A stretch of DNA of 28,155 bases from Schoenoplectus triqueter (GCA_964058805.1 CAXKVV010000370.1:1-28155); one strand, 5' to 3'; counted from the first letter of the stretch, positions 10,538 to 19,591 are shown. The notes: generated from the sequence alone by a model not told the origin. Numbers and translations are program-made.

Positions 10538-12166
10538 TAGTGTTCTTAATTTAGACACGCCGTGGCCGGAAATGATACGGAATGGTACGAACACGGCTGG
10601 AAACGAAACGGGTTAAGGCATGGCACGGGAACGGGAACGGTACTGTTTCGTGTCCGTGTCGTGCCTGTCTTTTAAAAAATTTGGTACGGTATGACACGGC
10701 ATGATTAAGGCGTTAGACACGGTACGGAACGGAACGGGGGGCACGGCACGGAACGGGACACGGTAGCAACGACACGGGTGGCACGGATGACACGGGTAGG
10801 CACAGTTAGGTAACGGGTAGAAACGGGTAAGCATGGCACGTCTGACGTGTCTACAAAAGATAGCTAGTTTTGTTATTTGTCTCCCAAAGTTGCACACAGA
10901 AATGTTTATTCCTCCAAAAATTGCACCCAGAATCATATATTTCACAATTTAAATTCAAAATCATAAAATAAAATGACCAAAATACCCTCAAATACCCTCA
11001 TTCAACGGTATATTGAAGGGTAAATTCATAAAATTTTATAAAATTACCAAAATACCCACATCAACAGAAAAAACGACTATTTTGGACATGATAATGTAGA
11101 CTACAATGCATCATATGGTATCCCACCGTGAATTCCGCACATCATGAATGTTCCAATGGCATCAAGTAAGTTGTCCTCATTCATACCCCTTGTAACATAA
11201 TTTCCAGTAGGAACTGAAATTGTTCTAGTGAGCAACGAAGATCCGAGTTCGACTGAACCTAGCAACACCACCAACAGTAAGAGGGAACAAGAACTAACCG
11301 GGGAATGTAAATGTTTGCAAACTCCGGGTCTGACTATGACAGCATAAGACTCGATGATGAAAATTTTAATATTATGCAATTTTGGCATCAAGTGAAGGTC
11401 GTATTTCCAATTTTAGCATCTATGGCTTGCGATATTTTTATTGTTCCAGTCTCTACAGTAGCATCTGAATATTGTTTTAGTATAGCTAACATGGTTCTCA
11501 CTGACAAAAGAACAAGATTAGGTGAGAGAGTATTTGAGGCTCTAGTTTAATTGAAGGATTGGTACGATATAGAAAGCGGACTTCAAGATAAGTCATAGAT
11601 GTACCAAATTGATTGAGAAGAAACTGATGCATCAAGTTCTAATGTAACTAGTGAAGGGATGCCAGGAGTAGAGGTGAACCAGTCCCATGAGGAACATGAT
11701 AGAAGGAGGAGGAATAATTTACAAAACATCATATGTTGAGAAATTTCAGATTTTTGTTGACAAATTTCAAATTTTTAATATTCCGAATTTTTAAAATAAT
11801 TTAAATTTTAACAAATTTTGATTTTTTTTAATCTTTTGATTTTTGATGTAAATTTAATTTTTTAAATTTTCTGAATTTTTTAATGTCGGACACGATAAGA
11901 AACGTTTAGCACGATTAAGACACATAGATACGACACGGTTGGTCACGGTTCCGATTGGACACAGCACGAATAAAGCACAACACGATTAAGGCACTACACG
12001 CTAGACACGACGTGCCTTATCCATGCCGTGCCTCCTATCATTTTTGGGCACGGCACGGCACGACACGAAATAAAATAAAATAATAAAAAACACGACACTG
12101 TACTGTACGAAAATACGGCGTGCCCGAACATGACACGGTCCGACACAGCACAAATTTAGAACACTA
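10538..12166 (+). mobile_element. Non-autonomous hAT transposon with perfect 8-bp target duplication
   Basis: The left end TAGTGTTCTTAATTT and the right end AAATTTAGAACACTA are inverted termini. They are flanked by the perfect direct repeat GCTGCACT at 10530-10537 and 12167-12174, the hAT duplication length. Both subterminal regions (about 10555-10850 and 11890-12150) are packed with short ACGG/CACGG words in both orientations, typical of hAT transposase-binding subterminal repeats. The interior retains only the 3' end of a transposase gene, so this 1629-bp copy is an internal-deletion derivative. Confidence 0.9.
11311..11595 (+). pseudogene. hAT transposase C-terminal dimerisation domain, truncated
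   Basis: The frame from about 11341 encodes a canonical hAT C-terminal dimerisation domain. It shows FWHQVKVVFPIL, then MACDIFIVPVSTVASEYCFS and a VLTDKRTRLGERVFEALV helix. The domain normally drives transposase dimerisation at the transposon ends. A stop (TAA at 11548-11550) falls where the family usually has a Cys or similar residue, and the family motif resumes directly after it (LKDWYDIE), so the stop is a point lesion. The zinc-finger (BED) and catalytic RNase H-like regions expected upstream are absent; 11100-11310 carries no recognisable domain. It cannot be an active transposase. Confidence 0.8.
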
Positions 12167-12217
12167 GCTGCACTATACACTCTGTGATACCAAATGTACT
12201 GTAAAACTATAATCATT

Positions 12218-12590
12218 CACTGATTATTATATTTAATAATCTGAATAATTTAATTATTAATAATAATATTATTACTATTATAAAAAAATATTTTTTACAA
12301 TAAAATAGCTACATATTATTATTAGTAACACTTTGAAAATATATCACTTTCACTGGTACGTTTATCAAAGCATGCCAACCATATGAGTGAAAGCGAAACT
12401 CACTTTCACTCACACGTTTATCAAAACGTGCAAACCATATCAGTGAAAGCGTTTCACTGATATGATTGACACGCTGACATATCTACTATTAAAAATTTAT
12501 TGTTTTCATTGTTATTATTATTAATTTAATTTTTTTCATTATTATTATTATTATTTGAATTATTCAGATTATTAAATATAATAATCAGTG
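12218..12590. mobile_element. MITE with 33-bp perfect TIRs (CACTG ends)
   Basis: The 33 bases starting CACTGATTATTATATTTAAT at 12218 recur as a perfect reverse complement ending at 12590. The CACTG start resembles CACTA-superfamily termini, but I do not see the expected 3-bp target duplication, so the superfamily is open. AT-rich triplet runs (ATT/TTA) flank a core made of two 56-bp direct repeats. It sits only 44 bp from the second copy of the hAT target duplication. Confidence 0.8.
12345..12456. repeat. Two 56-bp direct repeats inside the MITE core
   Basis: Units at 12345-12400 and 12401-12456 share CACTTTCACT, ACGTTTATCAAA and CCATAT.AGTGAAAGCG. Each unit contains its own imperfect inverted repeat (CTTTCACT paired with AGTGAAAG), so the core is both tandem and palindromic. 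Confidence 0.8.
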
Positions 12591-12911
12591 GCAGTCCTTT
12601 GTTTAATGCAAAAATAACCACAAGTGGGCCGAAAGAAGAACCTTTTGCATCCAAGTTCGATACCAATTCAACCAGAGCTCATAGATCCACCATGAATTAA
12701 CAACTAGATTTATGTAAACAAAGTACAAATCTTTGAGTAAACAGTTATTCGAACCTACAAAATACAAAACCAATAAAAGCTTTGTGACCTCGGTCAACTT
12801 CACATTTGATAATATTTCAAAGATTACATATTCTGAAACTAGCTACCAATTGTTAGTTACATCAAGTAGTCTCATAGAATATGGGGAGATCAATCCTCAG
12901 GCGTAGGTAAA

Positions 12912-13084
12912 TGGTTTAGCTCGCATCCAGATGCGGTCGCACCATGACATGTCAGCAATCACCAGATATGATATGTAATCGTGTTCAAGCTTGAACCTTG
13001 TGCGGGTCATCAGTTACTACTAATCTGAAGGCCTACACACACTGCATGTCAGGAGGCGATCGAACCCAGGTGCGAGGTAAACCG
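12912..13084. repeat. Short inverted-repeat element beside the bHLH 3' end
   Basis: The 19-base arms TGGTTTAGCTCGCATCCAG (12912-12930) and, on the other strand, GGTTTACCTCGCACCTGG (ending at 13084) are imperfect reverse complements. The segment is GC-richer than its surroundings. On the minus strand near 13070-13052 it has GGTTCGATCGCC, which resembles a Pol III B box, but no convincing A box lies at the right distance. It is either a small MITE or SINE debris, starting about 60 bp beyond the bHLH stop codon, so it may be transcribed in the 3' UTR. Confidence 0.45.
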
Positions 13085-13143
13085 TTTTTCTTCGGCAATG
13101 CAATCTCTACAAGCATCTCCCCATCCTTTTGTGACCAGTTTTT

Positions 13144-15582
13144 CTACACGCACCTGCCTCCATAACCAGAATTGCGAAATAGTGTCTGTTTTATCTCATC
13201 TGTACTCACCAATTCCTTCCTTTGCATGTCCTGATCAATGATCATAAACAAGACGAAAGTCAGAAATGAGGTGCACTTCAATACAAGTTACTTCGAAAAA
13301 CAGTCCAATGATTTTGATCAAAAAAAAAAAACAGTCCAATGATTACAACCTTTTGAAAAGGACATCCAACACTACTCTGCATTTCCAAATGAAAGCAAAC
13401 ATCTTCTTGATGCATTCGAAAATGAAAAAATAACCAAGACTGTACACCCAAGACAACTAAAAATCGCTACACGGTCTCAAGCTTCATCCAAAAAAAATAA
13501 TTAAGTTACATATAACATTACTCTTTGTTCAAATTGATGGACATTGATGTCAGGAAACAAATGACAGAATGATTCCACTAAATTACTTCAACTCTGTTCT
13601 CCATTTCACCGTAAGTAACAGGGTGCCTAGTTAAGACAGTATAAAACACAATTTTAATTACCTCAGAGCAAGAAGCCTGCATTGCAAAATCACTGAAGCA
13701 ACTTATAACACACTGTTGTATCTCCAATCCCAAAGCCTCAAGTGTGCTTACGGTTGAAAGAAGGAGACCTGGCTTTGCCCCACAACAGACTTCAACCTTA
13801 GTATCCCCCTCTCTTCGCTCCGCATCAAACTACAACATTAGAAAGAAAAATATAAGTACAAATTAAGCTGTGAGCACACTGATAAGCCAATTTATAACAT
13901 TTGATTGCTAAATAAAAGTGAAACATGCCAATTTGGTAAATTATGAGTGTTTATTTGAGCTGAGTTGAAAACATCATGTTGCTTCTCCCGTTATTTACTG
14001 CAAATTGCATCTGTGTGTTATCAAATTTGCAGATTGCACCTATAATTATAACTCTATAAGTCATTCAAATATCAGGGACAACTCTAGATAATTGGTGTTT
14101 ATTCGCAACTAATGCCAACCTAAGGCTAGCATAATAAAAAGGAGAAATACTAAGCAGAATGTCTCTCACTAACAAGCACAATGAATAAAAAGGAGAAATA
14201 GTCAGCGGAATGTCTCTCACTAACAAGCACAAACACCTTTTCTTGCTGAAACTCAATGAATAAAACTTTGATTAAAACGAAGTGCAGGCTGGGTATTTGC
14301 TTTATTTGTTTTGAGAAACAAAAGTCAAGAAATCATGTGTGCAACTTTCTTCAGAAGATTTGGCCATTCCATTTTGATCAAACATTTCATCGACAATTAG
14401 ATCCTAGTTGCAAATGACCCAAACATAATGATTATAAATAATCCGATATCTTGCATGTAGTTTTCAAATCCACTACACTACTGGTATAATGCACAAATGT
14501 ACATGCTTCAACTTTGAAACAAAAATAATTGAAAAATTGATCTCACCTTGGGGGAGTTTCTGACAAGCATCTCATTTGAGTCTCTGAACAGACCTAGCAT
14601 GTTCGGTGAATCTGATTCGATCTCCATTTCCTCCTGTAGCTTCTTGATCCTCTCAAGTAGTTCTTTCATATAGTCTATTGTGTCACCTAGAATTGATGTC
14701 CTGTCCATCTGCAAATTAACACAAATGCATTATCTGTTTTTTTTTCTGTAAAACTCAGCATTGCCAAATAGCACAAAAAGATACAACTTGGATGGACCAG
14801 ATGCCCATTTTCTGTTTAAGTTAAAGTATTTTAACCAACATATTTTTGTAGCTCATTGCACAAGTTGAACTATTTGACTAGTACATTAATTATGTTCGTC
14901 TTTAAGCCAAAAAGGAATATTTCCATTTTCTAGAAATAGTAAATGTACAATAATTGTTCCTCTTGTTTAGAGTGGGAACCACAATTCCCATCTCATTTTC
15001 AGCTACGAATTACGCACAAATAATGTACACAAAAATTAATTAAAAATAACACAAAATTAACAATGCAGCAACTTAAACTACCTTGCTGATCTTGGGTACA
15101 ACGGATCTAAGCATGGAGAGGCGATCATTGAGCCTTTTTCGGCGGCGGCGCTCAGCCATGAGGTTCTTGGAAGGCATTCCTTCGACTTTCTTCTTCCTCC
15201 TCTCTCCACAAGCCCCCATACCAAACAAAACTGGAGACTCCAGTTCGCTCTGTCCGGACTCCACCTTGCACATAACACCATGCACTTGTCCGTGCGTCTC
15301 CTCTACAGTCAAAGCTCTACCGTTCCCTCCATTGCCCAGCCCAAGCGGGTCTCCTCCGAAAGGACAGTAGACCTCGCTGAGGCAGTCGAAGGTCGATACG
15401 ACCGGAGGAACTGGAGGGTTCTCGTACGCCGGAAAACTGGGGAGGACAACTGTGGGGTTGGCCTCGTGGAAGTAATCAAGATCTCCGGAGAAGAACTCGC
15501 CCATTCCGACCGGGAAGGCCTCCCATGTGTCTCGCCTGACAGAGAGGAGCTCCTCTAAGAAACCATGGTCCTCTAGCTCCAT
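13144..15582 (-). CDS. bHLH transcription factor, bHLH93/bHLH61 (NFL) group, 4 exons
   Basis: Exons on the minus strand are 15582-15082, 14708-14547, 13829-13662 and 13230-13144, with the stop TAG at 13146-13144. All three introns start GT, end AG and fall between codons, giving 305 aa. Exon 1 carries a divergent acidic N-terminus, then the basic region and first helix ([19 protein letters not shown], about residues 137-155). Exon 2 opens exactly after KISK with [20 protein letters not shown], the loop and second helix. Exon 3 encodes the C-terminal ACT-like region ([20 protein letters not shown]), and exon 4 ends in [10 protein letters not shown]. This architecture and these motifs match Arabidopsis bHLH93 (NO FLOWERING IN SHORT DAY) and bHLH61. 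The basic region has the Glu and Arg residues that contact E-box DNA (CANNTG), so it should be a nuclear DNA-binding dimer. It is about 45 residues shorter than the Arabidopsis protein, all in the N-terminal region. ATG 15580-15582 opens the only long frame giving the family-like start [13 protein letters not shown]. Function in flowering is inferred from the family only. Confidence 0.95.
14133..14234. repeat. 51-bp tandem duplication in bHLH intron 2
   Basis: Two adjacent 51-bp units (14133-14183 and 14184-14234) share AATAAAAAGGAGAAATA and GAATGTCTCTCACTAACAAG. A recent local duplication within the 717-bp intron; it could serve as a length-polymorphism marker. Confidence 0.8.
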
Positions 15583-15770
15583 TGGGTGAGTTCAAGTGGA
15601 GATGCCAGAGAATGGAGAAGGAAAGCTTTTTTTTCTTTCCCCTTTGTTGTTTTTTGAGGGGATGGGGGTAGAGAAGACTAAGAGGAAGAGGAAGAGGGAA
15701 ATAGGCTAATAGCCAAATGGGAGTGTGCACTTGACTAGAAAGGGGGAGTAATACTAATATATAAAGGCTA
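15583..15770 (-). promoter_or_regulatory. bHLH gene 5' leader and TATA-like core promoter
   Basis: On the minus strand a TATA-like run TTTATATATTAG lies at 15765-15754, about 170 bases before the ATG. It is followed by a pyrimidine-rich leader (CTCTTCCTCTTCCTCTTAG, about 15695-15677). This is a plausible core promoter and 5' UTR, but the transcription start is not determined. Confidence 0.5.
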
Positions 15771-15965
15771 GGAGGGACAATTATTCCTTGTAATAAATGG
15801 AACTTATGTTATGTTATTTTATTCGCTTAGATGGTAGATGGACCTGGATTGAAACGGTAATGTAGGATAGCCTGGTTTTTCAGATTTTAATATTAATAAT
15901 TATTAGTAAATTAATATTATTAAAAATAAGAATGAGAAATGGATAAGTTCAAAAATACGAATCAC

Positions 15966-16053
15966 AACGCGCCACTGTCAGTGACGTCTTTACCAAACGC
16001 GTCACTAACAGTGTCGCGTTTCCTTTAAACACGCCACTGCCAATGGCGCTTTT
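15966..16053. repeat. Left palindrome cluster, three copies
   Basis: Three imperfect palindromes at 15966-15990, 15995-16021 and 16027-16053 follow the pattern AACGCG[CT]CACT-centre-AGTG-CGCGTT. They correspond, in mirrored order, to the cluster at 17219-17314, so they are part of the TIR. They have accumulated more mismatches than the right cluster. Confidence 0.85.
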
Positions 16054-16059
16054 GTTTAC

Positions 16060-16067
16060 TATAAATA
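16060..16067 (+). promoter_or_regulatory. TATA box for the 155-aa ORF
   Basis: TATAAATA lies 62 bases before the ATG at 16129, directly inside the left palindrome cluster. The sequence between (ending ACAAACACAAAAACAACAAA) is an A/C-rich leader typical of plant 5' UTRs. Confidence 0.7.
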
Positions 16068-16128
16068 TCGACGCCCACTCGATCAATTCTCACAAACACA
16101 AAAACAACAAATATCCAACATCTTCAAA

Positions 16129-16596
16129 ATGCTACCATATTTAAATTATATTCCCGACGAAGAAAATTATACTGCAGAACAACCGAGCGGCAGTAATTTT
16201 TTGATGGGAATATTTTCAAACCAGAATGAAACCAATTCATATCAAACTTACGATCAAACCAATTCCTATCGAACTTACGATCAAATCAATTCCTATCCAA
16301 CCTACGATCAAACCAATTTATATCCGTATCCAGCTATTTATAGTAACAATATAATTTATCAACAACCGAACCCAGCGGTGCCATTATATAATTTTTTTGG
16401 CGGTAGTAGTACTACGTCTGACTGTAATTTAGCTGATAATATTGATGGCAGAAGTAGTGTTGATCCAACGATTATGGAATTAAGTGATGATCAGGATGAA
16501 CAAGATGATGGTGGTCCGTATTATTCAAATGAAGAAGAAGCAGGAGAGGATTACACTGAGCAGTCAGATTTTTCGATCGATGAATCTGAAGATTAG
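16129..16596 (+). CDS. 155-aa acidic protein with 9-residue repeats, unknown family
   Basis: The ATG at 16129 is the first after a TATA box and an A/C-rich leader, supporting this start. The N-terminus reads MLPYLNYIPDEENYTAEQPS. Residues about 35-65 are a tandem repeat of the type NSY.TYDQT (three full copies and one partial, encoded by 27-bp repeats at 16231-16323). The C-terminal third is strongly acidic (SDDQDEQDD, EEEAGEDYTEQSDF, SIDESED). No signal peptide, membrane segment, zinc finger or catalytic motif is visible. It is the only substantial ORF of the surrounding Mutator-like element. It could be an accessory protein or the acidic N-terminal portion of a transposase truncated by internal deletion. 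I do not recognise the family. Confidence 0.6.
   Translation: MLPYLNYIPDEENYTAEQPSGSNFLMGIFSNQNETNSYQTYDQTNSYRTYDQINSYPTYDQTNLYPYPAIYSNNIIYQQPNPAVPLYNFFGGSSTTSDCNLADNIDGRSSVDPTIMELSDDQDEQDDGGPYYSNEEEAGEDYTEQSDFSIDESED
16231..16323 (+). repeat. 27-bp tandem repeat inside the ORF
   Basis: In-frame units at 16231-16257, 16258-16284 and 16285-16311 plus a partial unit encode NSYQTYDQT, NSYRTYDQI, NSYPTYDQT and NLY. Confidence 0.9.
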
Positions 16597-17046
16597 GAAA
16601 TTCAGAGATGCGATACAACATTATTAGTTACCGGACGAACAGAGAGACACCATACCGTAGAAGCGTTAAATATACAATTAAATAATAAATAAATTAATTC
16701 TACACAAATAATTAATAACTAATCTAAAATTATAATTACACGATTCTACAATTCTATAATTTAATCTATAATTAAATACTTTTTTAATTAAACAGACAAT
16801 TAAATCTATAATTCATGAATAACTAAATCTATAATTAAATAATTTCACATTTACACCTACAATTAATCTTCAATTAAATTATAATTAATATATTTTATAA
16901 TTAAATCAATAAATATATTACACAATTTAAATCATTCTAATTTAATCTACACAACTAAATTATATTTATATTTCAATACCAATTATTTACATAAATAAAT
17001 TTTAATTTTAATTGCAATACCAAACGCGTTGATGCACTCGTACGTT

Positions 17047-17172
17047 TTTTCTTATCTTCTCTTCCTCTCTCTTCTCTTCTCTTCCAATCTCTCTCATCTT
17101 TCTTTTTCTCTTTTTTTCCTTCTCTTCTCTTTCTTTCTTTCTCTTCTCTTTTTTTCTTTCTTTCTCTTTCTT
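17047..17172. repeat. CT-rich (pyrimidine) low-complexity tract
   Basis: Over 120 bases are almost entirely C and T on the plus strand. On the minus strand this is a GA-rich leader just downstream of a TATA-like site, which creates lysine/glutamate-rich chance frames. Confidence 0.9.
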
Positions 17173-17204
17173 CAGCAACGCGCGGATGAAAATCTGCGCG
17201 TTTG

Positions 17205-17214
17205 TTATATATAG
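17205..17214 (-). promoter_or_regulatory. Inward-facing TATA box in the right TIR
   Basis: On the minus strand CTATATATAA follows the right palindrome cluster at the position matching TATAAATA in the left TIR. It would drive a transcript converging on the 155-aa ORF. No convincing protein lies downstream; the first ATG opens only a 29-codon frame. Confidence 0.5.
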
Positions 17215-17218
17215 AGGC

Positions 17219-17314
17219 AAACGCGCCACTGCCAGTGGCGCGTTTCAGTATAATAAGCAAAACGCGCCACTGGCAGTGGCGCGTTTCATCCACGCCAGTG
17301 CCAGTGACGCGTTT
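17219..17314. repeat. Right palindrome cluster, three copies
   Basis: Palindromes lie at 17219-17245, 17260-17286 and 17291-17314. The first two each have perfect 13-bp arms (AAACGCGCCACTG and its complement) around a single central base, C in one and G in the other, so the two are exact reverse complements of each other. The third is slightly diverged. Confidence 0.95.
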
Positions 17315-17407
17315 CCATTCGTATATTTATAATTTCACCGTTATCATTCTTATTTTTAATAATATTAATTTACAAATAATTATTAATATTAAAATCTGCT
17401 GGTTTTC

Positions 17408-18463
17408 TGTTTATACGTATTAGTATAGGCATATATATATATATATATATATACTCAGTTACTCATTGATTTACTCGATCTTGAGGTCTGCTCCCGAGTT
17501 TGACGGAGCAGGGAGCCGAATGGAAGAGAGATAGAGAACTAAAGATAGGTTATTATACCTTAAAAGGGAGGTTATAATTTTTTATAAAAGTGAATAGATG
17601 CATTCTTTTCCATATTTTCTTTTCCTCCCCTCTTCTCCGTTATCATGCATTTGAGTACAGCCTAAAAAACTCATTCGATTTCAAAGCACTTTGTTCGTGA
17701 ATTATCCGTAAAATAACAGGTTCATGTGAATCCAAATTAAATGACATTGTAAAGTAATCTATAACAGGGGCTGGATTAGGGGTGGACCAGGGACTAGGCA
17801 CCCTCTACGATTTGGAAATTTTTGTAGAGGGATATAACATACATATCAGAATTTTTTATGTTCTAGCTAGCACCCCCTAATAAGTTCTCTCTCTTCCATA
17901 GATTGGACGAACTCGGAATTAACTTCATAACAAACTACAGTAAAAATAATGATTTAGTGCTAATGTGTAATATCAGAAACATGTTGTTCTGAACAATCAA
18001 CAAATTTGTTGATGTAACTAGTTAAAACTAACTAAAAGAAAATTAGTTAAAACTAGGCTTAGGTAGGCTCTGTAAAGTTATTTTCTTGGTTGCAAGAATG
18101 CCATATGTGTGCAACTATGTACTGCTAGTTTTTTTTTTTTTAAAAAAGGTTAAAACTATGTCAAATGATATCGCTCCCTGTGTATATAACATACATATCT
18201 TATGTAAACTATCATTGTGGGACTAAATATCAGTCTTGTAGTTCGAAACTAAAAGATTTTATTTAATATTTTACGAAGCAAACGCAGCATAGGGTAGGAG
18301 GGCTCATGTGATTCTTTTGCGTCAATTAATATTAATTTTATCTATTTTCCTTCGGATTTGAATCCTATCTTATATTTTTATATTAATGTTGATCTTCTAC
18401 GAATTGTGCTACTGGGGCATTGAAAAATGAGCCTCTACGGGCCCTTAGGACAGTAGGACTCGG
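17408..18463. other. Intergenic stretch with (AT)n microsatellite
   Basis: An (AT)n run lies at about 17430-17452. Near 17766 the words CAGGGGCTGGATTAGGGGTGGA resemble the termini of the CGGA-ended MITEs at 256 and 6587, but no partner end was found. Nothing else was recognised. Confidence 0.45.
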
Positions 18464-18469
18464 GACTCG

Positions 18470-18871
18470 ATCCCGGACGGATCCAAATCTGCTATTATTC
18501 GTGAATAATAGTAGTCATATTTTTAAATTTAAAATAATACTAAAAAAATTTTAAAATACAAAAAAACTTATAAATATGTTATTTTATTTATATATTAATA
18601 ATTCTTTAAATTTTATATAATTTCATCAATTTTTTATAGTCCATACCGTTAATTTAGAACTGTTACAAATATTAGTGAAAAACTGTTAAATTTAATAATA
18701 TCTGATAAACTATCAAACATTAATAAAATTGTATGAAATTTCATAGACTATCAATCTACAAATAAAATAACATATTCATAATATTTTTCTAAAATATTTT
18801 AAAATATTTTTTCTAAAAAAATAAGACTATTATTGACAAAAATAATAGCTTATTTGAATCCACTCCGGACT
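18470..18871. mobile_element. MITE with nested inverted repeats (related to the 6973 and 21723 elements)
   Basis: The outer arms GGATCCAAATCTGCTATTATT (from 18479) and, in reverse complement, GGATTCAAATAAGCTATTATT (ending at 18861) are clear TIRs with further similarity to about 18470 and 18871. Inner arms around 18560-18640 and 18690-18780 carry AATATGTTATTTTATT and TAGATTGATAGTC motifs shared with the element at 21723-22111. I see no convincing target duplication. Confidence 0.65.
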
Positions 18872-19034
18872 CCTGGTGTAAAACCATCTATAAAAAGGAA
18901 TTGTTTTTTTTTATATAAGAGATACTTATCTTCTGCGTCGCAGTAACTGCTGCAGTGAACGATGACTCTTAGATTATCAGAGATTTTTAAAATTAATGCA
19001 ACACGAATCTCAAAACAGATTCAACGGCTATCAC

Positions 19035-19059
19035 GTTGCGCTGTATAATGCAGCGCAAC
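19035..19059. repeat. Small perfect hairpin
   Basis: GTTGCGCTG (19035-19043) and CAGCGCAAC (19051-19059) are perfect 9-bp arms around a 7-base loop. It lies just outside the adjacent MITE. It is not followed by a T-run, and terminators of that type are not used in plant nuclear genes. Confidence 0.8.
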
Positions 19060-19071
19060 AGTAAATAGCAA

Positions 19072-19263
19072 TTCATCTATGAGAGGGATAACCGATTTAT
19101 TATTTTAATCTCGGTCCTCAAATAAAAAATGAATGGACCGTATTAGTTTAATTTTTTTTTCTCCTCTTTTTTATTTTTTTCTCCAAAATCCATCATAAGA
19201 CGTTAATTTTTAATCTGAAGGCCGAGATCGAAATAACAGATTATCCCGAGAGGATAACATGAA
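19072..19263. mobile_element. Short MITE with ~60-bp TIRs
   Basis: The left arm (TATGAGAGGGATAACCGATT) and the right arm read in reverse (TATCCTCTCGGGATAATCTG) pair imperfectly. They continue inward through AATCTCGGTCCTCA and ATCTCGGCCTTCAGATTAA. No internal ORF; no sure target duplication. Confidence 0.6.
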
Positions 19264-19591
19264 ATCGGATCCCTATAAAAATAAAAGGGGGTCAATTTCA
19301 GTCTTAGAGGCTTAGAGCGGTGCTACATGCACGCAACTTGAAGTTCGATTTCTTTAACTTATTCTATTTATTTCAATAATTTTAATAAATTGATTTACTA
19401 TCATGGTTTCAGTTAATATCGAATATGATGAAAAGATTATCGATTATTTTATTTTAAATAATGGAAATTAAATTGTATCTGGAAAGATATTAATTTAAAG
19501 ACAATTTATTCACGGTCTTCAGAAAGTTAGTGACATATTGACATATGTGCTGATTCTGATAGAAAAAATTATATTTAAATTACAATTCAAA
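19264..19591. other. Intergenic stretch, nothing recognised
   Basis: AT-rich, no coding signal or clear repeat. Confidence 0.4.

Larger units (their letters stand above)
15881..17398 (+). mobile_element. Mutator-like element with palindromic TIRs, 9-bp target duplication
   Basis: The element starts CAGATTTTAATATTAATAAT and ends with its reverse complement. TIR similarity continues inward about 190-200 bp (15881-16070 against 17205-17398), interrupted by small differences. Flanking nonamers CTGGTTTTT (15872-15880) and CTGGTTTTC (17399-17407) match at 8 of 9, the Mutator duplication length. Each TIR carries three GC-rich palindromes and a TATA box facing inward, so two transcripts would converge, as in maize MuDR. 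The interior has one 155-aa ORF on the plus strand, an irregular AT-rich repeat region (16680-17000) and a CT tract. No transposase catalytic domain is visible, so it is probably non-autonomous. Confidence 0.85.

Noticed and set aside
13052..13070. B-box-like GGTTCGATCGCC suggesting a tRNA gene or SINE
   Set aside because: No matching A box or cloverleaf could be found at the right distance; the flanking inverted repeat explains the segment as well.
15280..15730. Overlapping frames on both strands over bHLH exon 1 and its leader
   Set aside because: They are shadows of the exon, which has clear family identity in its own frame.
16973..17293. 106-codon Lys/Glu/Arg-rich minus-strand frame
   Set aside because: It is a translation of the GA/CT low-complexity tract, and it starts inside the right palindromes upstream of the TATA-like site.
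17766..17790. CAGGGGCTGGATTAGGGG resembling a MITE end
   Set aside because: No matching opposite end or target duplication within about 700 bp, so it is not called as an element.
19035..19059. Perfect stem-loop as a possible non-coding RNA or terminator
   Set aside because: Too short for a microRNA precursor and no Pol III boxes; reported only as a hairpin.
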